A stretch of DNA of 21,869 bases from a virus, in IMG/VR virus record IMGVR_UViG_3300025636_000046, positions 1-21,869 of that record. One strand, written 5' to 3'. Below the pieces are notes generated by a model. The model worked only from the letters and a program-made list of their open reading frames with translations, was not told where the DNA came from and did no database searches. This document shows, one piece after another, positions 1-6,299 of the stretch. Made by a program: the position numbers and the translations under genes. The first letter of the stretch is position 1. Every line of letters begins with the position of its first letter.

Positions 1-41
1 CCAGACGACGAAACTTTTCATTAAACACACGAGGTTATAAC

Positions 42-239
42 ATGACAGAATCAATATCTACTTTACTATTTCTAGTTGTTCCTATACTAACAGGTGCAGC
101 ATTTGGTGTGCTATCACATTGGATACAATCACGGCGGCCACACAAACAACCCCTTTTGCGCATTGAGCCAACACTCACTTGGAATGGCCCCTACCCAAGT
201 ATACCGCTTGCCGACAATCGTATTGAGCCAACACTATGA
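42..239 (+). CDS. Small membrane-anchored protein, unknown function
   Basis: This encodes 65 aa of unknown function. Residues 7-28 form one hydrophobic segment followed by a basic stretch (QSRRPHK), as expected for a single-pass inner-membrane protein with its tail in the cytoplasm. The tail repeats the peptide RIEPTL twice (about residues 40-45 and 60-65), once at the very C-terminus. The start is supported by GAGG about 9 nt upstream of the ATG. It is the first visible gene of a plus-strand operon of four small genes. Its stop overlaps the next start in an ATGA junction, so the two are probably translationally coupled. I recognise no family. Confidence 0.65.
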   Translation: MTESISTLLFLVVPILTGAAFGVLSHWIQSRRPHKQPLLRIEPTLTWNGPYPSIPLADNRIEPTL

Positions 240-466
240 CAGAGAAGTACACTGTGGATTCTGGAACTAAGATCTTGCTTGAAGAAGTATTAAACATGGC
301 ACAACGCACTGTTGATATTCAATACGATCCAGACCTAGCTGATACTATGCAGATGTTACTAAGTGAAGTTGCTGAAATATTTAACATTGAAATACACAAC
401 GTAACCGAGAGTGGGCAAGTTGTTCCATTCAAAGGTAGTCCGGACCTAAGCATAGTAAAGGATTAA
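236..466 (+). CDS. Small acidic hypothetical protein
   Basis: A 76-aa protein whose ATG overlaps the stop of the preceding membrane protein by four bases. It has no membrane segment. Residues 12-50 look mainly helical and acidic (for example LADTMQMLLSEVAEIF), and the C-terminal third looks like strand and turn. I see no catalytic motif. The tight overlap suggests coupled expression with the gene before it and perhaps a joint role, but no family is recognised. Confidence 0.65.
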   Translation: MTEKYTVDSGTKILLEEVLNMAQRTVDIQYDPDLADTMQMLLSEVAEIFNIEIHNVTESGQVVPFKGSPDLSIVKD

Positions 467-497
467 ACTGGAGTTTAATTATCTGTGCTTGCGACTG

Positions 498-503
498 TAA
501 ATA
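498..503 (+). promoter_or_regulatory. Possible T4-type late promoter (TAAATA)
   Basis: GTAAATA lies about 35 nt upstream of the ATG at 539. The same TAAATA core sits exactly 5 nt before three other start codons in this window. Here it would leave a short leader that includes the AAGGAGC box. This rests on motif resemblance only. Confidence 0.3.
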
Positions 504-538
504 ACTTATGCGAATACATCCGTATCACAAGGAGCGCA

Positions 539-688
539 ATGACACAATATAGAATATACGATCACACCTCTATGAACACTCTGGCTAATGCAATCCCCAC
601 ACTAAAGAAGGCACAAGAAATTTTGGCGTTTCTATTACTAGACCACCCTAGCCACGATATACAGATAGAATCTTACACACAAAAATGA
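539..688 (+). CDS. Small hypothetical protein
   Basis: A 49-aa protein. I chose the internal ATG at 539 instead of the upstream alternative codon at 485 because AAGGAGC lies 5 nt before it. The middle is a predicted helix rich in Leu and Ala (about residues 15-34). There is no recognisable domain. Its stop forms an ATGA junction with the next ATG, so it is coupled to the following gene. Confidence 0.6.
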   Translation: MTQYRIYDHTSMNTLANAIPTLKKAQEILAFLLLDHPSHDIQIESYTQK

Positions 689-846
689 CTAGACAACAAA
701 TAGAAAACAAACTCAAAGACAGCGGTCTTGACTCACACAGTCGCGAAACCTTGTTGCAATATCTCCACTACCTTACAGTCGAGAAACCTCAAAGCGCACC
801 GCGTCCAAAAAAAAATTACACTAGTAGACCCAAGAAACATAGCTAA
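685..846 (+). CDS. Small basic hypothetical protein
   Basis: A 53-aa protein starting in the ATGA overlap with the preceding gene. The N-terminal half is a likely amphipathic helix (MTRQQIENKLKDSG). The last 15 residues are strongly basic (PRPKKNYTSRPKKHS), which could bind nucleic acid. Its last 26 bp overlap tail-to-tail with the minus-strand oxygenase gene ending at 821. No family is recognised; reading frame and overlap are the main support. Confidence 0.55.
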   Translation: MTRQQIENKLKDSGLDSHSRETLLQYLHYLTVEKPQSAPRPKKNYTSRPKKHS

Positions 847-1387
847 ACCTAGTTCCTTTTGTTACTGGATTTACTTTGTGAGGATACATAAAGTTACTAG
901 GAAATATTAGAACAGCACCTGGAGGAATATCTATTACTGTGTCCCACATAACAAACTCTCCTCCATCGTAATCATTGTTTAGCCCTCCTACTATGCTGAG
1001 TATAGGTATCCCATTTACGCCCGGACCAAAAAGATCATGTATATGATCACAATGTAGTTTCATTTTCTTCTGTTCGTTATATCTATTGAATCTCAAAGGA
1101 CTGTACCCTTGCCAGCCAGAAAACCACTCACATGCTAAATCTTTGACAATATACGTTTCTAATGCTGTGTATATTTTGTTTTGTATCAGTTGTTTTTGAT
1201 CAATATTTGACCAACTCATTTGTAACTCATTTTCACTAGCAAGTTTTTCAGTTGTACTCGTATTATTAAAGTAATGTTCATCCCAAGAAACATCACTAGA
1301 CAAACTTGCAACTGTACTCCTACACAAGTCTAGATCAACAATGTTTTCGTAGACTTTAATATATTTTTCAATGGTGTGGTTGATCAT
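821..1387 (-). CDS. 2OG-Fe(II) oxygenase, prolyl-4-hydroxylase-like
   Basis: A 188-aa member of the 2-oxoglutarate/Fe(II) dioxygenase superfamily, which couples decarboxylation of 2-oxoglutarate to hydroxylation of a substrate. The metal site is visible: H112-x-D114 (LHCDH) and distal H170 (YPHKV). R180 (GTRFS) is placed to bind 2-oxoglutarate. The GGEF and PGAVLIFPS strands between them fit the double-stranded beta-helix of P4H-like enzymes. The substrate is unknown; phage homologues are often thought to modify protein or nucleic acid. The gene overlaps the upstream oxygenase by four bases (ATGA), so both are made from one mRNA. It converges on the plus-strand operon at 821. Confidence 0.85.
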   Translation of the reverse strand: MINHTIEKYIKVYENIVDLDLCRSTVASLSSDVSWDEHYFNNTSTTEKLASENELQMSWSNIDQKQLIQNKIYTALETYIVKDLACEWFSGWQGYSPLRFNRYNEQKKMKLHCDHIHDLFGPGVNGIPILSIVGGLNNDYDGGEFVMWDTVIDIPPGAVLIFPSNFMYPHKVNPVTKGTRFSYVSWVY

Positions 1388-1980
1388 AAATTTAACTCCG
1401 ATAGTAGAAATTCGCTTCCTATTGATCCTTTAACAAAAGTATTAAATGACAAACTTACTCTGACATCCTTTTCTACAACATTTACATAGTGTAGAAGACT
1501 ACTTGGAAATAATACCAACTGTCCAGAGTGTACAGGAAAATACCACGAAGTTGCATTATATGAATTAAAATTAACTGGTTCTATTTGTAGGCTATCAACA
1601 TTTCCTTTATCAAACCATATACGATCTAAATCTGCATTTGCACTAACATAATATACACCACTTATGATACTGTTGGTATGAGCATGTTTATGGTGCATCT
1701 CTCCTGGATAAGTTTTATTACACCATGACTGTGTTATATGTAACGATACGTGATCATTGGGCTGATAAACTTCCTTAAAGTACATCTGAACATGCTTGTT
1801 AATTTCATTACGTAAACTAGACAGTTCATTCTTTTCTAAAAGGTAAGAGTCAACACTTCTATGATTATGTCTATTGTCTTGGAACTCTTGTTGGTTTATG
1901 AAATCAAATTCGCTGTTATCTATTGTATAGTCTAAGTCCGTTGTTGAAACAGCCGTTGGAAATAAATTATGTATCTGCAT
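1384..1980 (-). CDS. 2OG-Fe(II) oxygenase of the marine T4-like phage type
   Basis: A 198-aa protein of the 2OG-Fe(II) oxygenase type common in T4-like cyanophages (the 2OG-FeII_Oxy_5 family). The start MQIHNLFPTAV is typical of the family. The core signature is the His cluster H96-H101 followed by NSIISGVYYV. A distal His (H164, in FPSSLLHYV) and R174 complete the likely Fe and 2-oxoglutarate sites. The substrate is unknown. It is the first gene of a two-gene operon with the P4H-like oxygenase. A CTAAATA motif ends 5 nt before the ATG, so the gene may be transcribed late with almost no leader. Confidence 0.85.
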   Translation of the reverse strand: MQIHNLFPTAVSTTDLDYTIDNSEFDFINQQEFQDNRHNHRSVDSYLLEKNELSSLRNEINKHVQMYFKEVYQPNDHVSLHITQSWCNKTYPGEMHHKHAHTNSIISGVYYVSANADLDRIWFDKGNVDSLQIEPVNFNSYNATSWYFPVHSGQLVLFPSSLLHYVNVVEKDVRVSLSFNTFVKGSIGSEFLLSELNL

Positions 1981-1985
1981 AAAAC

Positions 1986-1992
1986 TATTTAG
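1986..1992 (-). promoter_or_regulatory. Putative late promoter CTAAATA
   Basis: CTAAATA resembles the T4 late consensus TATAAATA. It ends exactly 5 nt before the ATG of the oxygenase gene. The same TAAATA-N5-ATG spacing occurs before the genes at 18156 (-) and 12631 (+). If it is used as a -10 element, transcription would begin at or next to the start codon. Confidence 0.5.
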
Positions 1993-2024
1993 TAGTGAGT
2001 ATATACACTGGTACTATAAAAGGC

Positions 2025-2294
2025 TTAGTTGATATAGTGTATCTCAAACCACGTTAGCATATGCACACCCTCTAGAGCACTACAACGAAACCATTCCCCG
2101 CGAACACGCAGATTAGAATACTCCTTGTGAAATGTACGCTCTAATAACACTACACAATCTTCTTCACATAAACTCGTATGAACTAACTCTAATAAACGAC
2201 TACTACCTGTTTGTAAACTCTTTAGTCTACGTTGAGGATCCCTACTATAACCAAACTTACATAACTCACCATCACTTATACAATACAAATACAT
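2025..2294 (-). CDS. T5orf172 / GIY-YIG-like protein
   Basis: An 89-aa protein resembling the T5orf172 (Mug113) branch of the GIY-YIG nuclease superfamily. It shows the N-terminal strand MYLYCISDGE, then CKFGYSRDPQRRLKSLQTG (about residues 12-30) with the conserved Arg-rich helix. RVRGEWFR near residue 63-70 supplies a conserved acidic residue. Such proteins may cut DNA or only bind it. I chose the ATG at 2294 because MYLYCI is the usual family start; a GTG at 2315 would add seven residues. No clear Shine-Dalgarno box precedes either. It lies beside the repeat-rich region, so a role there is possible but unproven. Confidence 0.7.
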   Translation of the reverse strand: MYLYCISDGELCKFGYSRDPQRRLKSLQTGSSRLLELVHTSLCEEDCVVLLERTFHKEYSNLRVRGEWFRCSALEGVHMLTWFEIHYIN

Positions 2295-2340
2295 ACAACT
2301 ATATAGTTCTAACACTATACACTATATAGATAAACGACTT

Positions 2341-2418
2341 ATATACATAGGCCCCGCTGCTAGGTTCTTGATAGATGAACTAAACAACCTTGAATATACA
2401 TAGGCCCCGCTGCTAGGT
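2341..2418. repeat. 25-bp direct repeat pair
   Basis: The sequence ATATACATAGG-CCCCGCTGCTAGGT occurs at 2341-2365 and again without mismatch at 2394-2418, with 28 bp between. The GCTGCTAGGT end is shared with the spacer of the promoter at 6239-6266. Function is unknown; it could be a protein-binding site or a recombination product. Confidence 0.85.
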
Positions 2419-2723
2419 CCTAGTATAACACTGTACACACCCTCTTTAGACCTAGTAGAAGCAGCACTATACATAGAGTAGAGAGAGTATATACTAGAGA
2501 GTTGAACCTTTTACTGCAGCAGATCAAGGAGAGTTGAAACGTAATCAAACGTAATGAAAAGTATTTGAGCTATACCTCTCGTCACTACGGTCAATAGAAA
2601 AATTTTATACTGTATATACGGTGTAAATTGTAATAAAATCACTCTGATATACACAGTAGGGCCAGTGAAACCACCGTGGATCCACCATTACAATCCACTG
2701 TAATCCACCTTAAGACCATGATA

Positions 2724-3154
2724 TAACCTCTTGATTACTAAGGGAATTCTGGGGCCAGGGGCCTCGTATACTATACACTCTACTACTAAGCACTCAATCG
2801 ACTCTGTCTACTATACTATAATAGTGTCAAGAGGTTAAAGAGGGGTCTAAGAGCTGTGAATCAACTATACACTATAAGCTATTGATTCTAATAGGTTGCT
2901 GTATACTGTAAACACACTGTGTAAGTTATTGAATTATATGGATATTTTTTTCTCTTTGTTTTCAATGTGTTATAAGTCATTGTTTTTATTGGATAATTTT
3001 TTTCTCTTTGTTTTCAAGAGGTTAGGTCTAGGTTTAACTGTATATTGTAAGCTATTGATATCGTTGAGGAATTTTGGGTGTGTTCTTTTGGAACAGCACT
3101 AGATTTGTTCGAGATGTTTCTTTTGGATTAAAGTCTAATGATATCAAGAGGTTA
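2724..3154. repeat. Four copies of the 11-mer TCAAGAGGTTA
   Basis: Direct copies lie at 2827-2837, 3014-3024 and 3144-3154, and an inverted copy (TAACCTCTTGA) at 2724-2734. All four are identical over 11 bp. They are spread over 430 bp of the gene-free region and could be iterons or regulator sites. GAGGTT is also shared with the sequence just before several cassette -35 boxes. Confidence 0.7.
2875..3069. repeat. Four TAAGYYATTG repeats (origin-side cluster)
   Basis: Copies begin at 2875, 2922, 2973 and 3048, each about 20 bp, with consensus TAAG(T/C)(T/C)ATTGNTTNTNNTGG. Copies two and three are each followed by a T-rich tract ending CTCTTTGTTTTCAA. Two further copies lie 4 kb away at 7002-7064. 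Confidence 0.7.
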
Positions 3155-3382
3155 CCGCGAACAGTTCATGTAATGGATGAACCTTTCGGGCTAAGTTGGG
3201 GTTCCAGAACCATCAGGCATCGGTAGTGTTTGTCTTCTACTTGGGGAATATTCAGTAGCCCTAACCCTAGTTATTCAATTTTAAAATTTGCCCTTTGCTT
3301 GTTGTCCCTATACATATAGTATATGGTCTAACGTTTGATCTGTCAACCGAATAATGCCAAAAAAATTAAATTAATTTAGGGG

Positions 3383-3411
3383 TTGACAGCGTAGCCGTTC
3401 GGTGCTATAGT
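3383..3411 (+). promoter_or_regulatory. Sigma70-like cassette promoter
   Basis: TTGACA, 17 bp, TATAGT, preceded by TTTAGGGG. The spacer has a TAGC/GCTA dyad. It drives the gene at 3446 and opens the cassette array. Confidence 0.85.
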
Positions 3412-3445
3412 ATACGTATAAGTTAACAAACAAAGAGGGCAAACA

Positions 3446-3778
3446 ATGTTTTATATCTACGAAAGATCAAGTACTTACATCATGGGCGGAGTCAACAAGT
3501 GGGACGGTACAGTTCGTCCAGACCACCGCAAGGTTTACAAAACAATGCCTGCGGCCAAAGCAGCACTCACACGCATGAGCAAGCGCCATAGAGCGGACAT
3601 GTTAGAGAGTGTAAACGATCCGCAGTATAGGTTCGGCATTGCAGAAGCAGGCTACTTCCATAAGAACATAGAGAAGAGTCGCACTGTGAAGAACATGATG
3701 AACAATGCGGACATTGTGGAGACTGTGAACACTCCAGGTTATATGTCACCCAGGTCAGAAGCCTACTGGAGCATGTAA
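3446..3778 (+). CDS. Early cassette protein, unknown function
   Basis: A 110-aa basic protein without membrane segments or a motif I recognise. A helical stretch around residues 34-52 (AAKAALTRMSKRHRADM) is strongly basic and could contact nucleic acid. The start is fixed by the cassette leader: GAGGGCA lies 5 nt before the ATG. It is monocistronic, with its own promoter at 3383-3411. The next promoter begins only 9 nt after its stop. Position in a strong early-type promoter array suggests expression soon after infection. Confidence 0.75.
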   Translation: MFYIYERSSTYIMGGVNKWDGTVRPDHRKVYKTMPAAKAALTRMSKRHRADMLESVNDPQYRFGIAEAGYFHKNIEKSRTVKNMMNNADIVETVNTPGYMSPRSEAYWSM

Positions 3779-3787
3779 AGAAAAAGG

Positions 3788-3816
3788 TTGACAGTATAGC
3801 GCACAGGTGCTATACT
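3788..3816 (+). promoter_or_regulatory. Sigma70-like cassette promoter with 10-bp dyad
   Basis: TTGACA, 17 bp, TATACT. The dyad ACAGTATAGC-N8-GCTATACTGT overlaps the end of the -35 box, the spacer and the -10 box. It is the longest such dyad in the array. Confidence 0.87.
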
Positions 3817-3844
3817 GTTATTATAAACAAACAAGGGCAAACAA

Positions 3845-4102
3845 ATGAAACTAGCATATTGCGATAAGATAGCAGACTCAATTCGTAAGGCACTGATCAG
3901 AAGCGACCCGGACGGCATCATTGGTCCAGTTGGTCCCGTCAAGATGGACTTGCACCCAACAGGCGGCTACTTCGTAAGCCCCAAGAAGACTATGATGGTC
4001 TGGGACATGAACGGCAAGGCGTACTCTGTAACAGTAGAAGAGCAGCCCTTTATGGATTTGGAAGAAAAAGACGAAAAAGTGGTTGACAAGATCAACTTTT
4101 GA
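3845..4102 (+). CDS. Early cassette protein, unknown function
   Basis: An 85-aa protein with no family recognised. The C-terminal third is charged (DLEEKDEKVVDK). The start is set by AAGGGCA 5 nt before the ATG in the cassette leader. The 3' end of the gene doubles as the next promoter: codons for V-V-D-K contain the -35 TTGACA of the promoter at 4083-4111, so the end of the protein is constrained by regulatory sequence. Confidence 0.72.
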   Translation: MKLAYCDKIADSIRKALIRSDPDGIIGPVGPVKMDLHPTGGYFVSPKKTMMVWDMNGKAYSVTVEEQPFMDLEEKDEKVVDKINF

Positions 4103-4111
4103 TCATATACT
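4083..4111 (+). promoter_or_regulatory. Cassette promoter embedded in the 3' end of a gene
   Basis: TTGACA, 17 bp, TATACT. The -35 box and most of the spacer lie inside the coding sequence ending at 4102. The spacer dyad is GATCAA-CTT-TTGATC, different in sequence from the usual TAGC-type arms. Confidence 0.82.
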
Positions 4112-4132
4112 ATATATAACAGTTAGACAAAC

Positions 4133-4147
4133 GCTAAGGAGCATAGC
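4133..4147 (+). promoter_or_regulatory. Shine-Dalgarno box in a hairpin loop
   Basis: GCTA-AGGAGCA-TAGC can fold into a 4-bp stem with the Shine-Dalgarno box in the loop, 2 nt before the ATG at 4150. The identical 15 bases recur before the genes at 11373 and 11812. Confidence 0.5.
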
Positions 4148-4149
4148 AA

Positions 4150-4455
4150 ATGAAATTCGTTATATCAACTCAGTACTTAGAAAACTATGGCGCTCACTGT
4201 GAGGACGGCAAGTTCTCCAGCGGTAATGCTTACTGGAAGATGAAGGGCGGCACCGATTACATCGTGAGCGGCTTGGAGCGTGTCCAGGATGCGATTGCAT
4301 TCGTAATGGCCAAGTTCGGTGTTAATGATATCTCCCAGAAGGAGTATCCAGTAGCGTTCCGCAGCTATGATGAGTGGGAGACAGAGTTGGACAGTTATGA
4401 CGTTGAATACGCTGACTTCATTAGATCAACGGCCAGGGAGGTTAGTCCAAATTAG
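4150..4455 (+). CDS. Conserved phage-type early protein, unknown function
   Basis: A 101-aa acidic protein. Its N-terminus (MKFVISTQYLENYGAH, then YWKMKGGTDYIV around residues 28-39) resembles small proteins I have seen in large marine and enterobacterial phages, but no function is known to me. No catalytic motif or membrane segment is visible. The leader is the AGGAGCA hairpin type. The gene ends PN-stop, where the AAT TAG is part of the next promoter module AAATTAGGGGTTGACA. Confidence 0.75.
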   Translation: MKFVISTQYLENYGAHCEDGKFSSGNAYWKMKGGTDYIVSGLERVQDAIAFVMAKFGVNDISQKEYPVAFRSYDEWETELDSYDVEYADFIRSTAREVSPN

Positions 4456-4458
4456 GGG

Positions 4459-4487
4459 TTGACAACCCTGCACTGTCGTGCTATAGT
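4459..4487 (+). promoter_or_regulatory. Sigma70-like cassette promoter
   Basis: TTGACA, 17 bp, TATAGT in the module AAATTAGGGGTTGACA, which includes the previous stop codon. The spacer has a GCAC/GTGC dyad. It drives the three genes at 4525-5442. Confidence 0.85.
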
Positions 4488-4524
4488 ATAAGAGTAAGTT
4501 AAACAAATAAGAGGGCATCTTAAA

Positions 4525-4761
4525 ATGGATTACAGAGATTTCGCAATTGAACTGGTAGAGGACATGGGTTTCTCAACAGAAGATATGCTAGTGGCTTGCC
4601 TCAAGTATATGTCACAAGACGATGTAGAGGATATGTTACGCTGTAACGAGTATCCTATGAGCTGTGAAGAAGACGAGGACTTGCTTGCACGTTATCCTAA
4701 CGCACTTGATCAAGTAGAAGTTTTGAAGCGTGACTACCTGGGAGGTACTAACAATGCCTAA
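4525..4761 (+). CDS. Acidic early protein, unknown function
   Basis: A 78-aa protein rich in Asp and Glu with alternating helical segments (YRDFAIELVEDMG and TEDMLVACLKYMS). The middle has a CNEYPMSCEEDEDL segment with two Cys. A strongly acidic small phage protein could mimic DNA or bind a host enzyme, but that is speculation. It is first of a three-gene operon and overlaps the next start by 8 bp. The leader has GAGGGCA 8 nt before the ATG. Confidence 0.72.
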   Translation: MDYRDFAIELVEDMGFSTEDMLVACLKYMSQDDVEDMLRCNEYPMSCEEDEDLLARYPNALDQVEVLKRDYLGGTNNA

Positions 4762-5278
4762 CTGGTGCACAAACACAATTAAAATCGTAGGCGATGTAGA
4801 AACATTGTCGCAACTCAAACCTGTAATCGAAGCAGGTGAAGGCTTGCTACAAGCAATCGCACCAATGCCGGTAGAGCTAGAAGGCACGACTGCCCCTAGC
4901 GAATCTCCTAACTGGTATGACTGGTGTCTGAGTAACTGGGGTACCAAGTGGGATCCAGAAGTTCACCTAGAGTTTACGGACAATGGTGATGGCACAGCAG
5001 AGATCACAGGCTGGTTCGACACTGCATGGGGTCCGCCTCTTGAAGCATTTCAATCACTAGCAGACGATTGGGACTCGTGTTATATCGAGCTTATGTATGA
5101 AGAGCCAGGTATGTGCTTCGTGGGCTATTGGGATTCAGAAGGTGCCGATGACTACTATGAGTATGATGGAGCGACTTCAGACACTGTTCGCAACATGATC
5201 CCAGAGTACCTAGTAGATCAGTTCGCACTAGACGAACGCTTGAGTGAGTATGAACAAGAAGAAGAGGAGACAGTGTAA
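4754..5278 (+). CDS. MPNWCTN protein, Api92/YubB ferredoxin-like family
   Basis: A 174-aa protein starting MPNWCTNTIKIVGD, the signature of the DUF1281/Api92-like family, whose domain has a ferredoxin-like fold; its function is unknown. I chose the internal ATG at 4754 because the family begins there and GGGAGG lies upstream at 4740-4745. Middle strands and Trp-rich segments (WYDWCLSNWGTKWDP, ITGWFDTAWGPP) fit the family. The C-terminal 30 residues are highly acidic (YEQEEEETV). It overlaps the gene before it by 8 bp and joins the next at TAATG. Confidence 0.82.
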   Translation: MPNWCTNTIKIVGDVETLSQLKPVIEAGEGLLQAIAPMPVELEGTTAPSESPNWYDWCLSNWGTKWDPEVHLEFTDNGDGTAEITGWFDTAWGPPLEAFQSLADDWDSCYIELMYEEPGMCFVGYWDSEGADDYYEYDGATSDTVRNMIPEYLVDQFALDERLSEYEQEEEETV

Positions 5279-5442
5279 TGAAGATAGGTGCAGACGATCT
5301 AATCAACCAAATCGCAGATACACTATGTGAAGTTGATGTAGACTTCCTATGTGAGGTAGCCAACAAGGTGCTTGCCGCAACACATACAGCCGCTGGTGAA
5401 GATGCTCACGGCTACGATTTAATTGAACAAAATTCAAATTAG
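5278..5442 (+). CDS. Small acidic hypothetical protein
   Basis: A 54-aa acidic, helical protein (MKIGADDLINQIADTLCEV at the N-terminus) with two Cys and no recognised domain. It starts in the TAATG junction with the preceding gene, so it is probably coupled. GAGGAG lies about 10 nt before the ATG, inside the upstream gene. The end NSN-stop is read from the promoter module AAATTAGGGG, as for several other cassettes. Confidence 0.65.
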   Translation: MKIGADDLINQIADTLCEVDVDFLCEVANKVLAATHTAAGEDAHGYDLIEQNSN

Positions 5443-5445
5443 GGG

Positions 5446-5474
5446 TTGACAACTAGCATGTGCGATGCTATAAT
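5446..5474 (+). promoter_or_regulatory. Sigma70-like promoter with perfect boxes
   Basis: TTGACA, 17 bp, TATAAT: a full consensus match at both boxes. The spacer dyad is TAGCAT-N5-ATGCTA. Confidence 0.88.
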
Positions 5475-5492
5475 AGTATTAAGTTAAACAGC

Positions 5493-5506
5493 GCAAGGGG
5501 CATTGC
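5493..5506 (+). promoter_or_regulatory. GGGGCA box in a hairpin loop
   Basis: GCAA-GGGGCA-TTGC folds the Shine-Dalgarno box into a hexaloop 2 nt before the ATG at 5509. The identical leader occurs at 9729-9742. The loop can pair with the TGCCCT hexaloops, with one G-U pair. Confidence 0.5.
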
Positions 5507-5508
5507 AC

Positions 5509-5787
5509 ATGGCATACTACACTTACACCAAAGGACCAATAGGCAACTTCGTAGAGAAGGAACATGGTCAGAACTTTGAATACTCACTCAACGATGATCC
5601 ATTTGCATGGTGCGAAGACTATCCACACAAGGTATGGGTTGGCTCACACCAGATAGGCGGCGATCAAGGCTACCGTTATGCGATAGTAAAGAAGACCGTT
5701 GCTTATGTCTGCGTAGACGAAGATGAGTTTGGTCTTCCTGTGCTAGAGAAGTGGCACTTGAAAAAGAATCACGAATATGCAAATTAG
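5509..5787 (+). CDS. Early cassette protein, unknown function
   Basis: A 92-aa protein rich in aromatic residues (MAYYTYTKGP; YPHKVWVGSHQIGGDQGYRY around residues 38-57), probably a small beta-rich fold. No family is recognised. I prefer the ATG at 5509 to a TTG two codons earlier because the TTG lies inside the leader hairpin. It ends YAN-stop, sharing its stop with the next promoter module. Confidence 0.72.
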   Translation: MAYYTYTKGPIGNFVEKEHGQNFEYSLNDDPFAWCEDYPHKVWVGSHQIGGDQGYRYAIVKKTVAYVCVDEDEFGLPVLEKWHLKKNHEYAN

Positions 5788-5790
5788 GGG

Positions 5791-5819
5791 TTGACAGCAG
5801 CGCAGGTTGCTGCTATACT
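5791..5819 (+). promoter_or_regulatory. Sigma70-like cassette promoter
   Basis: TTGACA, 17 bp, TATACT, with the stop codon of the preceding gene in AAATTAGGGG just before it. The spacer dyad is AGCAGC-N7-GCTGCT. Confidence 0.86.
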
Positions 5820-5852
5820 ATATACAGTTAAACAAACAAAGGGCACTATAAA

Positions 5853-6233
5853 ATGGCAACACGTTCAGCAATAGGTTACAAACTACCAACAGGCGAAGTC
5901 CGCGGCATCTACTGTCACTGGGACGGCTATGTAGAAAACAACGGTCTGATCCTTATGAAGTCTTACACAGACGCAGCAAAGGTCGCTGCAATGGTAGAGC
6001 TAGGCGACATGAGCGCACTAGCAGGAGATATTGCACTCTGTACATACTACGGACGTGACCGCGGTGAAACAGATGTTGCAACTCAAACCTACACAGACAT
6101 TGACGACTATGTCACGCACTATGCGGACGGCTGTGAGTACATGTACTTGTGGAACGGCAACGAGTGGATCGTAACACGCGGCGATTTGATCTTTACCAGA
6201 GTAGAAGACTTGCTCGAACTGGAGGCAGCATAA
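5853..6233 (+). CDS. Conserved phage-type MATRS protein, unknown function
   Basis: A 126-aa protein with the start MATRSAIGYKLPTGEVRGIY followed by CHWDGYVENNG (about residues 21-31). This resembles a family of small proteins found in many large phages; its role is not known to me. Conserved Trp, Asp and Gly residues (HWDGY) and a C-terminal EYMYLWNGNEW segment suggest a compact fold. The leader carries AAGGGCAC about 7 nt before the ATG. It is monocistronic; the next promoter starts 6 nt after the stop. Confidence 0.78.
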   Translation: MATRSAIGYKLPTGEVRGIYCHWDGYVENNGLILMKSYTDAAKVAAMVELGDMSALAGDIALCTYYGRDRGETDVATQTYTDIDDYVTHYADGCEYMYLWNGNEWIVTRGDLIFTRVEDLLELEAA

Positions 6234-6238
6234 AGAGG

Positions 6239-6266
6239 TTGACATCCTGCTGCTAGGTGCTATACT
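6239..6266 (+). promoter_or_regulatory. Sigma70-like cassette promoter (GAGGTTGACA type)
   Basis: TTGACA, 16 bp, TATACT. It drives two small genes and probably the three tRNAs and the stem-loop at 6869-6915, since no other promoter intervenes. I see no clear spacer dyad. Confidence 0.82.
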
Positions 6267-6299
6267 GTATATATAGAAACACTAAGAGGGAACTGCACA

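Larger units (their letters stand above)
2295..3445. other. Gene-free, repeat-rich divergent region; possible origin or control region
   Basis: About 1.15 kb separates minus-strand genes from the plus-strand early array. No convincing gene is present. It is AT-rich and holds a 25-bp direct repeat pair, four copies of the 11-mer TCAAGAGGTTA, and four copies of a TAAGYYATTG repeat. It also has many TATACTATACACT-like runs and short palindromes: GTGGATCCAC near 2678, a GGCC-CCTGGCC type dyad near 2752, and GTTCAT-N7-ATGAAC near 3164. The last 60 bp carry the first cassette promoter. Repeat density and divergent gene orientation fit a replication origin, but no initiator site is identifiable. Confidence 0.4.

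Noticed and set aside
2132-3102. Plus-strand open frames of 65 and 68 aa at 2132-2329 and 2896-3102
   Set aside because: The first is antisense to the T5orf172 gene. The second is low-complexity (F/L/Y-rich) from T-rich repeats and has no ribosome-binding site.
3289-3296. TTGCCCTT in the gene-free region as another TGCCCT loop
   Set aside because: The flanks do not form a stem like the four stem-loops.
3788-3816. Spacer dyads as bidirectional promoters
   Set aside because: The left arm gives a minus-strand TATA box, but no -35-like hexamer lies 16-18 bp upstream of it on that strand.
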